From Caenorhabditis remanei (Eukaryota > Nematoda > Chromadorea > Rhabditida > Rhabditidae): a stretch of 64,000 nt of DNA. Under the pieces are notes generated by a model that was not told the origin of the DNA, did not search any database, and worked only from the letters and a program-made list of their open reading frames with translations. The position numbers and the translations under genes were made by a program. Position 1 is the stretch's first letter; each line of letters starts with the position of its first letter. Positions 21,338-32,104 of this stretch are shown here, one piece after another. The stretch lies in NCBI RefSeq assembly GCF_010183535.1, contig NC_071333.1:3658001-3722000 (forward strand), written 5' to 3'.

Positions 21338-21833
21338 TTATATAGAGAATATCCCGTTTTTGTAAGTTTCGGTTAAAAGTTCAATAATTTCTAGATCGGG
21401 AAGATTCAAATCCACGTCTACTGAAGTAATCCTCAGCCCGGGTGAGTATAGAATGCTCGCAGCGTAACTTAGCAACTCTAACCGGCACCGACACAGATGA
21501 GAATGGTAAAGGGAGTCAATAAAAATTCGATCGATCACATATCCAAAAACAACTTCTCCTGAAGCGACGTCCGTTTTGTTCATCGGAACTCGGAAACCGA
21601 ACGGATCCAGATCATAGAGGACATCCTCATTTTTCTTATTTTTAATAGGGTCGACGACTTCTTCGCTTTGATGGAACTCTTTGTAGACACTCAGATCATA
21701 TGGTGTATCATTGACGTTAAGTCCAAGATTGGTAAACCGAAGATAATAACTCGGAACCGTTTTCCATTTGACAGCTGCTCTGAAATGAATGAAATGAGGA
21801 ATGAACTCGTTTCAAACATGCAAAAAACATACC
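21338..21833 (-). CDS. Minus-strand gene, 3' exon of 146 codons; 5' exon in fold-back P1
   Basis: The exon 21779-21338 begins after a TTCATTTCAG acceptor and is open for 146 codons to TAA. It reads AAVKWKTVPSYYLRFTNLG, then NVNDTPYDLSVYKEF and a charged segment, and ends YKNGIFSI. The intron of about 50 nt leads back to a donor, TTTAAAG/GTATGT, at 21833, which is the left end of the fold-back element at 21833-22275. I do not recognise the family; content is mixed, with no signal or membrane segment. No ATG is seen in the putative first exon, so another start or trans-splicing is possible. Confidence 0.5.
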
Positions 21834-22275
21834 TTTAAAAACGGAGATTCAGGGGAATGGGGGAGGGGTAACTAGAATTGAAAGAGAATCAGAGGGAAAA
21901 GGGCGACCAGCCATACAGTAGGCAGTCTGGGGGGCAGAATGAGATGGGAGATTTTCTATCGCTTATCTCGAGTGAGAACGCATTTTGCGTACTCTGCGTA
22001 TTGACTCCTGGGAAGAGCGCGCACCACTTTTTAGAGTCTCACACTGCTCCTGAGAAAACTCAACTCTAGGCATACTACCCCAAAAGTGGTGCGCGCTCTT
22101 CCCAGGAGTCAATACGCAGAGTACGCAGATGTGTTTCTACTTGAGGTAGACGATAGACGATCTCCCATTTCATTCTGCTTTCCAGACTGCCTACTGTATG
22201 GCTGGTCGCCCCTTTCCCTCTGATTCTATTTCAATTCTAGTTACCCCTCACTCTTTTGTTTCTCCGTCTTTAAAG
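21833..22275. promoter_or_regulatory. Fold-back bidirectional 5'-exon element P1
   Basis: A 443-bp inverted repeat. The outer arms run from CTTTAAAAACGGAGA on the left to TCTCCGTCTTTAAAG on the right; both contain GACCAGCCATACAGTAGGC and its inverse. The inner arms carry ACTCCTGGGAAGAGCGCGC and its inverse around a 50-bp loop. Each outer end is followed by an outward-facing splice donor (GTATGT at 21832 leftward, GTAAGT at 22276 rightward), and a gene follows in each direction. Read as a shared promoter with mirrored first exons; a captured or derived MITE is equally possible. Confidence 0.6.
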
Positions 22276-22526
22276 GTAAGTTTTTTTGAATAGTTTTTTT
22301 TAGGAAAATAATATAGAGTTTTCAGTAGTGAACGTGATACGACCACTCGTTCAATAATCTTTGCAAACGTCAGTTTTCAACGAAGACGGATTTCGCTGTG
22401 TACTTCAAGGCTCGTACGAAGAATGGCATGGATATAGAACCACCACTGCTCACTGAAATAATAAGGATGCAGAGATGAACAAAATAATGGTCTACTTACT
22501 ATTACAAGCCATAGTTTTAGGTCACA

Positions 22527-23051
22527 ATGAACGAGCCCATCACCCCGAAACTGCTTACCAACCGATTCCTTGTCAATCTGGAGTCGTTTTTCAATGACAT
22601 TTCAATGAATGGTTTCCAAATTAATGAGTTGAGTGGACTTCTCCGACGGATAAGACAAGTCAGAGAACACGCGGAGACTCGTGGATACAAATTAAGTGCG
22701 GACCAGCTATCGATTGTAATCGATATCTGCTTGAGCTCCATGGTTAAGGAGAGCGTGAAGGATGAGATTACGAAACAATCGACACTTCTTTCACTGATGA
22801 TTGATATTTTGGACGGATTCTTGGCTCAAATGAAGGAAATCGGATGCCCAAAGATCACAATGGCTGTCACTGAGTATGTGAATTGTGAAAAGAGGAGGAT
22901 CAAGAAGGAAGAGCAAAGTGTCAGCTACAACATAATAGCTAACCACTTTTCCAACATGATTGATAATTTGATCGGACTTTCATTTATTGATTTGATTGTT
23001 TTTTGTTTTGTATTGTGTTTTAGAGTTTTTCCTTCGAATAAAAAATTTTAA
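22527..23051 (+). CDS. Unknown 174-aa protein, rightward partner of P1
   Basis: An ATG at 22527 follows a TTTTAG acceptor by six bases and opens 174 codons (MNEPITPKLLTNRFLVNLES at the start). The body is helical and charged, with LSGLLRRIRQVREHAETRG and CEKRRIKKEEQS; the last 30 residues are hydrophobic and Phe-rich (SFIDLIVFCFVLCFRVF). AATAAA (23037-23042) precedes the stop, which is odd; a hidden splice near 22960 could end the true protein earlier. The intron upstream reaches the donor at 22276 in P1. No family recognised. Confidence 0.6.
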   Translation: MNEPITPKLLTNRFLVNLESFFNDISMNGFQINELSGLLRRIRQVREHAETRGYKLSADQLSIVIDICLSSMVKESVKDEITKQSTLLSLMIDILDGFLAQMKEIGCPKITMAVTEYVNCEKRRIKKEEQSVSYNIIANHFSNMIDNLIGLSFIDLIVFCFVLCFRVFPSNKKF

Positions 23052-23113
23052 AACAAGATTTTTGAGTGTCTTTAGTTCTCTCATAATACGGTAGTACGAG
23101 ACCCACGATTTCA

Positions 23114-23414
23114 GATTCTTCAAGTTTTCGATTGTTTGAACCAACCGCGCCCTACGGAAATTCGCCTTTATCCATTAGACAGAGAATGGACATTAGACAG
23201 AGTACCAAGAATCTACTTCAGTCAGAAAAACTTTTTCAAACCAAAAATTTTCAAAACCTCTTACCATGTTATCAAAATTGGAAAATGCTTTCTTCAAGCT
23301 TATACATTTTTCAATTTCATGAAGCTGATGACTGATGTTTCGCTAGTCGAAGTCGGTGGATATCAAGGACAACATTCTCAAGAAATGGTCTCATCATTTG
23401 CTGAGTACGCGTAG
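23114..23414 (+). CDS. Possible exon of unknown gene, about 100 codons
   Basis: After a GATTTCAG acceptor one frame is open from 23115 to TAG at 23414. It begins ILQVFDCLNQPRPTEIRLYP and later reads FMKLMTDVSLVEVGGYQGQ. Composition is coding-like and the arrangement resembles the tail of nematode F-box-type proteins, but no diagnostic motif is present. No start exon was found, so it may be a remnant. Confidence 0.35.
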
Positions 23415-23578
23415 TTATTAGATCTGCCAGCTTCCCTTCCCCACCTCTTCCCCATGTCGAAGATTTTTCATTTTTCTAAGTTTCGATCAGATGCTACAGT
23501 TCCAATTTTCTCCTCCCTCTCAGCCGCTCTCCGCTCTCCTCCGCCATATCTTCGTCCACAACCAATTGCGTTTCATGC

Positions 23579-23660
23579 GGCCCCGTGGTGTAATGGTAGC
23601 ACGTCGGGCTAGGACTCTTTCCCCTAGCTGGAAGCGTTGGTTCGATTCCTTCCGGGTCCA
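23579..23660 (+). tRNA. tRNA-like Pol III unit, copy 2
   Basis: 82 nt and about 88% identical to the unit at 20239. It has the same ends (GGCCCCG, CGGGTCC), D arm and a perfect B-box, GGTTCGATTCC. The central hairpin is a perfect GCTAGG/CCTAGC. T6 and T7 runs follow directly. About 60 bp of upstream sequence is also shared (CGCTCTCCGCT, CGCCATATCT), so the two are duplicates of a whole unit. The central-stem substitution between copies (CTTAGC against CCTAGC) keeps a G-U pair, which hints that the structure matters. Confidence 0.55.
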
Positions 23661-24470
23661 AAAGTTTTTTGTTTTTTTGCACAGTGCATTTTCATGCTCC
23701 ACAAGATGTTTTTGTGCGCGTGCACAAATTGAGATCTACTTTGGAATTTGAGAAGAGGAAGCAGAAATTTTCAAGAAAATAAAGAAAACAACTGGATTAA
23801 ACAAAATTGTTGTATCTTTCAAGACTATATCTTAGTTTTTATGTCGAACAAACTAGTTTCCTGTTAAAATTACGTCAATTTTGAAATCTTTTGATCTTAT
23901 CTCCACAGTCTGTTTAGGCAATTACTTTGAGTGCATTGTGTACTTTACGACAGATGACCCACAAATTTTCTCATGACCTAGAGTGACAGTGTAATGAATT
24001 ATTGACTACATACATGATGAGAATCAAATTGTCCGCGACGCATGCAACGCATATGGCACACTAACACTTACAGAAACTATGGTTGTTGAGTACAGACGTA
24101 GTGGTAATTGACGTGTAATAAACGACAGATGATCCACAATCGAGAAAGATATTCGAAGATAGTCACCCCAAAATTCAATCCAAATTTTGGAAAAGGAGGA
24201 GAAAAGGAACAAAAGTTAATACGGTGGAAAAGTAGAAAGATATAAGTTTTCGTCGACACCTCTTCATAAAAATTTTATGATCTTCTTTCAATTTTGTGTC
24301 TAATTCTCTATAGGGGTTCTGATTTATTCTAGATTGGGAGGATTCAAACAAGTCAATAGCAGGAACGTCAAATGTACAACTGAAAAATCATGAGAAAATT
24401 TGTTTTTTAATCCTGGGTGAACATTTGTATTGATAGGAGTTGAAAGATCTCCATTCTGAACCAATAAGAC
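23661..24470. other. Intergenic, no supported gene
   Basis: AT-rich sequence with no coding-like frame next to splice signals and no clear repeat. Confidence 0.4.
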
Positions 24471-24479
24471 AGTTCTAAA

Positions 24480-25010
24480 AATCTTTCAAAATTACGCACC
24501 CAGTGGGGCTCGAACCAGCATCTCTTAGAACCAAAAAACTGTTCCAAAGAACATTTTTATCGATAGGAGTTTTAAGATCACCATTCTGAACCATTAAAAC
24601 ACGTGCAAAAAAAATTTCAAAAAATTTGTACTCCGTGGGTTCCGAACCAGTATCCCTTAGAACCCAAAATCTTCTCAAATACAAAAGGGTTTTTTTTCTT
24701 CTCGTCCTTCTATCGCCGAGGATGTCCTTTTTTCTTTATTCGTTATTTGCTCTCTCCTCCATGGCTCCTCCTTCTGAATTGACTTGTTCCACCAATTCAG
24801 GGGTTCGATCCTCCGATCGTCCGTTCGGTGGCCGGCAGCCTAACCAGTTGAGCTATGCCGGCCACATTCAGATCGAGAGTCAAAGGCGTATATGAATGTA
24901 GGCGAAAAATTTTTCAAAATTTTTTTTGAAAATTTTTTTTTTCAAAATTTTTTTTTCAAATTTTTATCCGGTTCTGAGGGATGCGAGTTCAAACCCTACT
25001 GAGAACAATT
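24480..25010 (-). repeat. Cluster of tRNA-derived fragments with B-boxes
   Basis: On the minus strand GGTTCGAGCCCC (about 24505), GGTTCGGAACCC (about 24645) and GGATCGAACCCC (about 24800) match the T arm or B-box. The last belongs to a fuller unit, 24863-24790, with GGCCGGC at its start and a perfect A-box, TAGCTCAACTGG. A plus-strand GAGTTCAAACCC lies near 24985. The first two sit in copies of one repeat (TCTAAGAGATGC, TCTAAGGGATAC). These look like decayed tRNAs or tRNA-derived SINE pieces, not working tRNA genes. Confidence 0.5.
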
Positions 25011-25254
25011 TTTTGAGTTATTTTTACACCTGTTTTATAGTTTTTTAACCTCATCGAGAAATAAAAAACAATATTTTTCTCATGATTTTTCAGTTGTATA
25101 TTTGACATACATTAAAATTTGTTTTAAGAGGCGTTGTCTGTAAGATTAGGATTCCTCTTGGCACAGTTGCAAAAAGTTGTTTCAATCCAAACTTTTTTCA
25201 CAGCATATATACCCTATGGTAGTGGTTTACAAAAAATATGTCACCAGTCCCCTA

Positions 25255-25420
25255 TGACGTCATCCTAGAAAAATATGCCCAATAATTGACTTTTCACCCA
25301 AAAATTCACAAAAATTTCAATTTTTCAAATAACTTTAGGAAACTTTCGCAACATGTTAGAAGTGTTTTTTACTACCCCTACACAAATTTTCAGCTCTTCA
25401 GACACCCCAGAAACCGTTCA
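25255..25420 (-). repeat. Dispersed repeat, inverted partner of 18.0 kb
   Basis: CCAATAATTGACTTTT, ACTACCCCTACACAA and CAGACACCCCAGA are reverse complements of words at 17985-18130. Non-coding. From 25420 to 26220 I see only AT-rich sequence. Confidence 0.5.
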
Positions 25421-26226
25421 AGTGAATTTCACTTTCATGTTTTTCCAACTTTTCTCGAAAAATCCCTCTACAAGTACTCAAATTTCAAATCGTATTCGTA
25501 TTCTCCGCAAAAAGTTCTTTCACGAAAAATTCAGAGAAAAAATTTGTTCCGAAAATAATCAGAATATTGATAAAAGATATTATGTTTTATTGTTCCTGTT
25601 TTATTGTTTTTGAACCTCACCGAGGATTAAAAAACAAATTTTCTCATGATTTTTCAGTTGTACATTTGACGTTCCCATACGCATTTCTTCAGAAATCGCT
25701 CGCATTATATTGATACAACTACGCATAGTTGTCAATTTCTTTTGTTTTTTTGTTGTAATTTTTAGCATAGCATTTTCTTTGTTTTTCAAAAATAAAATTA
25801 CAATTATTGCTTGTTTTTTCCTTCAGTAACTGGATAATTCTCATTTTGTAACGAATTGAGTTAGTTATTGTGCATCTTTACATATTTTTTGTTTGAGTGT
25901 TGATACCTCATTTATAAAATCAAGTTAACAAATTCAACATTTTTAAAATGCTGTTCAATTAGAAATTATTTGGAAATACGGTAACGCCGGGTCCGGAACC
26001 AGGATCTCATTTGATCATCAGTGAGTCCTGTTTCTGCGAGGAATGGCTTACGTTGCTCCTTATTGGGGTTTTGATTGATTTCGAATGTTCGATTCAAGAC
26101 TTCCATATGTTAGTCATCATATCGGTTTCTTGGTTTTCTGATGATCTAAAAATTATTATATTTTTATCAAGTGATGTGTATAGAAAAAACTCACTCCTCT
26201 ATTTATACTTCTTTCAGGATTTTTCT

Positions 26227-26467
26227 TCAGATATCTTTGGTCTCTGAACCGTCGCCACCACTTAAATCACTCCGTTCTCCCTTGTCGCTATCGGAGTCGT
26301 TGAGTTCTTCTCTACTGTCAAGTGAATCAACATACATGGTTGTAATATTGGTTGTAACCATAGCGTGTTACGGTTGCATTCATGAATTGAGCTCCTGTAG
26401 CTGGTGGAGAGACCTGAAATAATATAACGGTTCTAATAGTCAAATGACATTCACTGTATAACTTACC
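26227..26467 (-). CDS. Short minus-strand exon, leftward partner of P2
   Basis: Minus strand: donor TTTAAAG/GTAAGT at 26467, an intron of about 50 nt to a TTTCAG acceptor near 26415, then a frame starting VSPPATGAQFMNATV that stops at a TGA. An overlapping frame with ATG, MYVDSLDSREELNDSDSDKG, runs to TGA at 26227. The acidic, Ser-rich content looks like a protein tail. Either a frameshift separates the two or only the second is translated. Same layout as the P1 gene pair. Confidence 0.3.
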
Positions 26468-26870
26468 TTTAAGCAACGGGATCCATGAGAAAAACGCAGG
26501 AGCAAAAGGGAAACTAGTATTTAATAAAAATCAAAGGGAGAGAGGGCGACCAGCCATACAGTAGGCAGTCTGGGAGGCAGAATGAGATGGGAGATCGTCA
26601 AGGGCTTACCTCAAGTGGAAACACATCCGCGTCCTCTGCGAATTGGCTCCTGGGAAGAGCGCGCACCACTTTTCAGGATTGTAGACGGAGCGTTTTGGCT
26701 CCTGGGAAAACTCTAAGAGGGCGGACAGACTTATGACCCTAGAAAGTGGTGCGCGCTCTTCCCCGGAGCCAAGACACAGAGGACGCAGATACGTTCACAC
26801 TTGAGATGTGTCAGGGACGATCACCCTTCTCATTGTGCCTACCAAACTGCTGACTAAGTTTGAAAACTAA
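26466..26870. promoter_or_regulatory. Fold-back 5'-exon element P2
   Basis: It carries GCGACCAGCCATACAGTAGG on the left and inner arms GGCTCCTGGGAAGAGCGCGC and its inverse, as in P1, around a loop of about 80 bp. The left end has the outward donor GTAAGT at 26466. The right outer arm is diverged and lacks a clear donor, and I find no gene in 26870-27249. This element seems to be decaying. Confidence 0.55.
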
Positions 26871-27665
26871 GTTTGGTGTTAATCTTGGAACGTGGACTTT
26901 AATCACTTGGCACTTCAAAACTATTCATTTTGTGTTACAGTAACTCTAATCTAAATGTTTCTTAGAATATCACTGGAACTCACGCTCCAATCTCTGCCGG
27001 ATATTGTGAAAGACCATTTCTTCCTCTGTAAATATAGGCCAAGTGATTGTTAAAAACTAGCGTCTTGGATTGGGTTGCGTAAGTGACAAAACTTCAACTG
27101 ACCATGGCACTGTGCACAAATAAAAAATGTGTACGGACATATTGGAAACATTATCTCGCAGCACAAGCGAGGTACTTTGTAAGTTTTTTCACTCTCGTCC
27201 TACTGCATCGGGGTATCCAAATGTGGCTCCTATCCCTCTCCTATGCACATTAAGAAGCATTCCAAAACCGAAAAAATTTCTATTAACATAAAATTATCGT
27301 GGAACATAAAAGGTGTCCCCTCACAAAATAAGCTTCCCCACAACTGGTGGCCCGGCCAAAGCCGGTAATTACCACTAATGCACCCCAGGCTCGCCATTTC
27401 AATTGGTTTCACGACAAACGTGACTCTTCAGGAGTGCGAGCAAGACCCCCCTTGTTATAGGAGGAGGGGCACCTCAGTTAGAGGTTTGACGGTAACTTGA
27501 CCACTTTGTCGTGATTCTCAAAACTGTCAGCCAAACATCATCACCCAAAACTGTCATCTCATGCGATTTTGACAGAGCAAACCCCAACTAACCTTGGTTG
27601 AACTGTTATCCAATAATAATTTATTCGATCTTATGTTGTGCGAGAGAAAAAAAAACGGGAGACAA

Positions 27666-28472
27666 TTATAATAATATACAACAAGAAGGGGCGAATAATG
27701 GAGTGTTTTTAGCGATTGCATGTGGTCCGACAGCAGGTTGGGCTTGATGAGTAGCTAAGGCTCTTTCCAAACGAATCGGGTTGTCAGCTGATTTTTGAGA
27801 AGATGTGTCTACAGGAGCTAGAGAAGATCTGGATCCGTATTGCAGATGATGGAGCTGAGATAACTGGTGAAACTTCATTTCTTGCTGTGGTACATGCAAG
27901 GAATTGGACGTCGGAGGCATGAAGTAAGTTGGATGAGTTGGTAAAGGAATCGGCAAATAGAGGAGTGGTGCGAATGAGGGTTCTGATTGGACATTGGTAG
28001 TAATAGAGGTTGAGTGTTCAGTTGGAAGATGCCGACTACGTTCTTTCTCCACTTGTTCCTCAATGAATTTCTCATATTCTTCGTAATTCATTGGTGGCGT
28101 ATCAAACTCTTCATTATGAGTCTGAAGGTAGATATCATATTCTTTGTCAAGAATCTCATCTTTCGTCGGTCTTTCTTTTTTGTACTCCTGTCAATCAAAC
28201 CATTGCTCGAGAAGTTCTGTGGTAACCTCTTGTTCCAACGTTTTGACTTTCAGCAGAATACGTTGAATCTCTTCTACACTTCGATGCGGTCTATTCAATT
28301 GTTTACGACGTCGTATAAGTACTTCAATTTTTCGCGGCCGCTGTTTTACACCACGAGCCTCATCTTTTGACCTTGTTGAAGTTTATATCTAGAAAAAATA
28401 CAGTTCAGTAAGAAAAATAAGAAAAACAGTTTTTATCTGGTTCAGGCTTCACAGATCTACAGTTAACTCACC
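27666..28472 (-). pseudogene. Left-arm copy of unknown Pro/Gln-rich protein gene
   Basis: The coding frame runs leftward from about 28372 to TAA at 27666. The upstream part is basic (RPRKIEVLIRRRKQL, HRSVEEIQRILLKVKTLEQE). A TGA at 28193-28191 is followed in the same frame by a charged stretch, MNYEEYEKFIEEQVEKERSR, and a Pro-rich tail with LYLPIPLPTHPTYFMPP. A 39-nt intron (GTTACC to GACAG) could remove the TGA in frame but its donor is weak. There is also an in-frame TAA just after the TTTCTAG acceptor near 28386. The 5' exon would lie in the P3 element, ending at 28472. Not recognised. Confidence 0.45.
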
Positions 28473-28888
28473 TTTCACACTGCAATCTTCGGTTGTTGGG
28501 AATAAATCAATAGTAAGAGGGGGAAGGGTATGAGAATTCTAAAAGAATCAAGAGGGGACCAGCCATCCAGTAGGCAGTCTAGAGCATGAGAATAGATGGT
28601 TGAGGATTCTAAGGACACACCGTACGCATTCAGACAGATGGTACGCGCGCTATCTCATTGAGAGAGGGAAATGTGACTGCGTACCCCATCTGTCAGAGTG
28701 CCATCTGTCTGAATGTGCTCTTAGAATCCTCGATCATCTATTCTTATTCTGCCTTCTAGACTGCCTACTGGGTGGCTGGTCCCCTTTTGATTCTTCTAGA
28801 ATTCTAATACCCTTCCCCAACTAATTATTGACTTATTCTTAACAACCGAAGATTGTTGTGTGAAAGGTGAGTTAACTGTAGATCTGTG
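28451..28888. promoter_or_regulatory. Fold-back bidirectional 5'-exon element P3 (left arm)
   Basis: Near-perfect outer arms run from ACAGATCTACAGTTAACTC to its inverse, include GGACCAGCCATCCAGTAGGC, and enclose the first exons CAATCTTCGGTTGTTG. Outward donors AAAG/GTGAGT lie at 28472 (leftward) and 28866 (rightward). The centre differs from P1 and P2 (CAGACAGATGG motifs) while the outer words are shared. The unknown Pro/Gln-rich gene lies to the left and the USP-like gene to the right. Confidence 0.65.
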
Positions 28889-29198
28889 TACATCTTTCAT
28901 GGAATGTACTCTGACTGGCTCCCCAAAAAATGTTAATTTATTAGCTTATTCGATAGATTCTGCAAAAAAAGACCAACCCAAGAGCTTTTCCGGTGACTTG
29001 ACCTAATTTGCAAGATATTAAGGTTTTCAGAAAAAAAACAATTTTTTGAATCTTCTTTTTTTTAAACTATTTTTCAAAGATATTAGTTGAATTCATGTTA
29101 GTTTTTATTGAAAACAAAATGAACGTTTTCCATCAATTTAGGTAAATTAAAGTGCAAAAGGCTGATGCGAGGATTACATGCTCTAATTTTTTTTCCAG

Positions 29199-30615
29199 AA
29201 CGGACTAATCGACGGGAGTGCCTGAAATCTTAGTTAACAACATCCGAAAAGACAACACATTAGATGTGAAAGCTGTCAAAAAGGAGAGTGAAGAAGCTTT
29301 CAGGGAAGCGAGTAAACTGTCAGTTGTCGTGAGGAAATCTGATTTTGATTGGGTAGATAGACAAGCAGAAGTGTACGTTCCTAAATAACTAAAGGTAGAA
29401 TAGTAATTAAACTTATTTTTCAGCAAAAAAGCGAGCCTGTGCGTGGATGGTGAAGCCATGGGGCTTGTTGGAAATCTCAACAAATTACCATCGCTCAAAT
29501 AGATTGGAATCCGCTTTTGGAGTCTTGAAAGTAATGATTTCCATTATCTTTTGAAAGGCCCTATTGTCGATACGACACTTTCAGCGACGCGGAAATAATT
29601 CGAACAGTCGACGTCGAATCTGTTTTTGTCACGTCATGCAGGCAACCACCGAACCGAATGTTCAAGAGGTACCATTTCCAAGAAGTATTGAAATAAAGAA
29701 GTGAAACGACCGAACAGCCTGAATTAGACTTGAAGCAGATTTGGGTGAGTTGAGCTGCTTGAATGAAAGTTATTTATTGTTTCTGTTCAGGTCGAAGCTT
29801 TCAATCATTTTCAAGCAAGTCAGAAATAACGACCACATTGCTGAACATCAAGCCAATTATATGCACGACTTGGTTGAAGTGAGTTTTTTTTTCATAACAG
29901 TTTTTTAAGTTTAGAAAATCTTTATTGCAGAGTATGAATCGCGACATCGATGAAGAATTTCCGGAGTTCTCCGTCACAACTGAAAGGATTCCGTGGTGCA
30001 TCAATAACTGTGCACTTGACAAAGAAGACGGATTGGATCATTACACCACTGCATTTCTCACCAAAGAGAACCATGATTTCCGAAGAATAATCGAGGCGAC
30101 GTTTTCTGAAACTTCTGGATGCCACCATTGCCATGGAAAAAAACAAAGATGTCTTCAAGGCTGGTAATAGAAAAGGACCGTTTCACGTCTTGATGATCGA
30201 GAAAGCAGCTGGCGCCAAATTTTCCGATTTCCCTGCTAAAGACACAGTGGAGATGTATGGAGAATCATGGATACTCATTTCATTTGCTGAGTTCAAAGAG
30301 TCAGGACATTATATGGCTTGGATGAAAACTGCGAAAGAGTGGCTGCGTATAGATGACGACCATGTGGATATCCGAGTGGACACAAGAGCAATGAACTTGA
30401 AAAACTACGAAGCAAGAACATTAGTTTTCAAGAAATTTCCAAAAGTCGCCCCAGTTGAACGTGTAAAAACACCGGAACCGCCGACTGCAAAGAAGCCGAG
30501 CATCTTGACGTCTATTCAAACCACACTCAACAAAGAATTGTCAATAGCCACCAAGAATAATAATTCACCATTGCCATCTGATGATCTCGTCGAAGATGAT
30601 CTCGTCGAAGATTAA
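29199..30615 (+). pseudogene. USP-type deubiquitinase remnant, left-arm copy
   Basis: Several exons can be seen. 29199-29372 and 29424-29502 encode a Lys-rich segment ending NLNKLPSLK. 29791-29878 joins 29931 in frame (KQVRNNDHIAEHQANYMHDL, then FSVTTERIPWCINNC). The last part, to TAA at 30615, carries SGHYMAWMKTAKEWLRIDDD, the His box of USP/UCH proteases (GHY...W...DD), then a Pro/Lys-rich tail and a VEDDLVED end. The Cys box is not visible. The exon starting at 29931 and the His-box frame are offset by one base around 30100-30130, and an in-frame TAA follows the first acceptor. Enzyme activity is therefore unlikely unless exons are missed. Transcription probably starts in P3. Confidence 0.5.
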
Positions 30616-31140
30616 CGTAAATTAAATATTTAAACAACTTAGTCGTCCTCAAATTCGCATCCAAAAGACTAATAAACAAAAATAATAAACTTTTTACGCA
30701 CTCGGAGTCAAACCATTGACCGACGAAACGGTGATGCGCTCACTTTTCAACAAAAAAATTCTGCTAGTGTTTCACCGCTTTGAAAATCTTCTGAGGGCTC
30801 ATTTTACTTCCTGTCAATTTTCTGGAGAATTAAAATTATGGATTCAAAATCTATTTCGGGAACAACGAATAAACAAATCAAGGAGAAACAATCCTGACGG
30901 GTAACAAGGGTGACGTCACAAAACACTTCAATATAATTTTGTGTAGAGACTTCAAAATAGAAAAATAACAGGGGAAAAATCAGAATAAAACGAGGAATCG
31001 ATTCGTCCCGACGACAGAAAAGTTTAAGGCAGGAAACATAGAAAATATAGTTTCACAGGTGAAAAAGTTCAAACTGGGAATTTTTGGTGAAGAAAGTAAA
31101 ATTTTAAGATTTTCGTAATTAAAATGCAAAAATGGGACCG
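30616..31140. other. Non-coding spacer in the left arm
   Basis: AT-rich, with no supported gene. It is mirrored at 54150-54680. Confidence 0.5.
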
Positions 31141-31142
31141 GA

Positions 31143-31350
31143 TATGAGTTCGCAAGCGTTTCATATGCACAAGTTTTTTTACATGGAATTCCGAATCGGC
31201 CGCATATACGCCACCGCGCGGTTCCATTTGTGTTCCCCAGCGTTACCTGTGCTTGTACGTTGCAGAACCGAGTATATCTTGCGTATAATAATTGTAGGTT
31301 AGGAATTCCATGTGAAAAAGCTTGTCTATATGAAAATTTTGAGAGCTCAT
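31143..31350. repeat. Small fold-back repeat (left arm; mirror at 53950-54150)
   Basis: TACATGGAATTCCGAA on the left and GGAATTCCATGTGAAAAAG on the right are inverted copies, with further pairing between CATATGCACAAG and CTTGTCTATATG, around a GC-richer core. Diverged MITE-like hairpin. Confidence 0.5.
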
Positions 31351-32104
31351 AACTCGGTACGCAGAGACATTTAGAAAGTTTCGACTGCAGAAATGGACTC
31401 CTTGTGGCCGAAAATACATATAACCAAATTTAAAGGTCATTTGAAAGTGGCGTCTTCAAAGACTTCCCTTGTAAGCCCCTGAGTGTGATATCTGGCTCCA
31501 AGACATTTCGCCACCAGGCTCAACTTCACCTTTTTCTAAAAAAAAACCTGCTAAACTTCACTTGTTTTTCTCTGTTTCTTCTAATGCTTCTCTTGGAAAC
31601 AAAGTTCAATACTTTTTCAGACAAATGCTATTTGCGTAAGGACCGTCTCTTCTCTCCCTTCTCCGCTCACTTTTTGAATTTGTAACCGGACTCTGCATCA
31701 ACTCTACGAATTCCTTCCAGTATCTAAAATTTGCTGATTATTTGATGAAAATTTGACTGAAAATAGCAAAAATAGCTACATTTTCCCCCGGAAAAACGAT
31801 TAATGTTGATCGAAATCATTCGCAAAATGAAAGGAACTTAATTTTTTCAACTAAAAAATATTCCTCTGATCTTCGAAGAGAATAAAAAGTGTTCATTTAA
31901 TTCTCGGAAAATTAAGAGTAAATCTTAAATTGTTAGATTATTGTTGTGCGAAAGACAAATAACAAAAATCCATGTTAGGTACTAAAATTGTGAAAATCTA
32001 GATTTTCAGATGTCTAAAAACTGGAAATCAAGATGCTTCCCTGGTTACAATATATTTTTCTAGAAATTCTTTAATACTATGTAGTTAAAAAACATTGTGT
32101 CGCT

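Noticed and set aside
23494..23751. Frames over the second tRNA-like unit on both strands
   Set aside because: They follow the tRNA-like sequence and its shared flank, not a protein.
28014..28370. 118-codon plus-strand frame (mirrored at 58893-59249)
   Set aside because: Antisense shadow of the unknown Pro/Gln-rich gene, whose own frame has better coding content.
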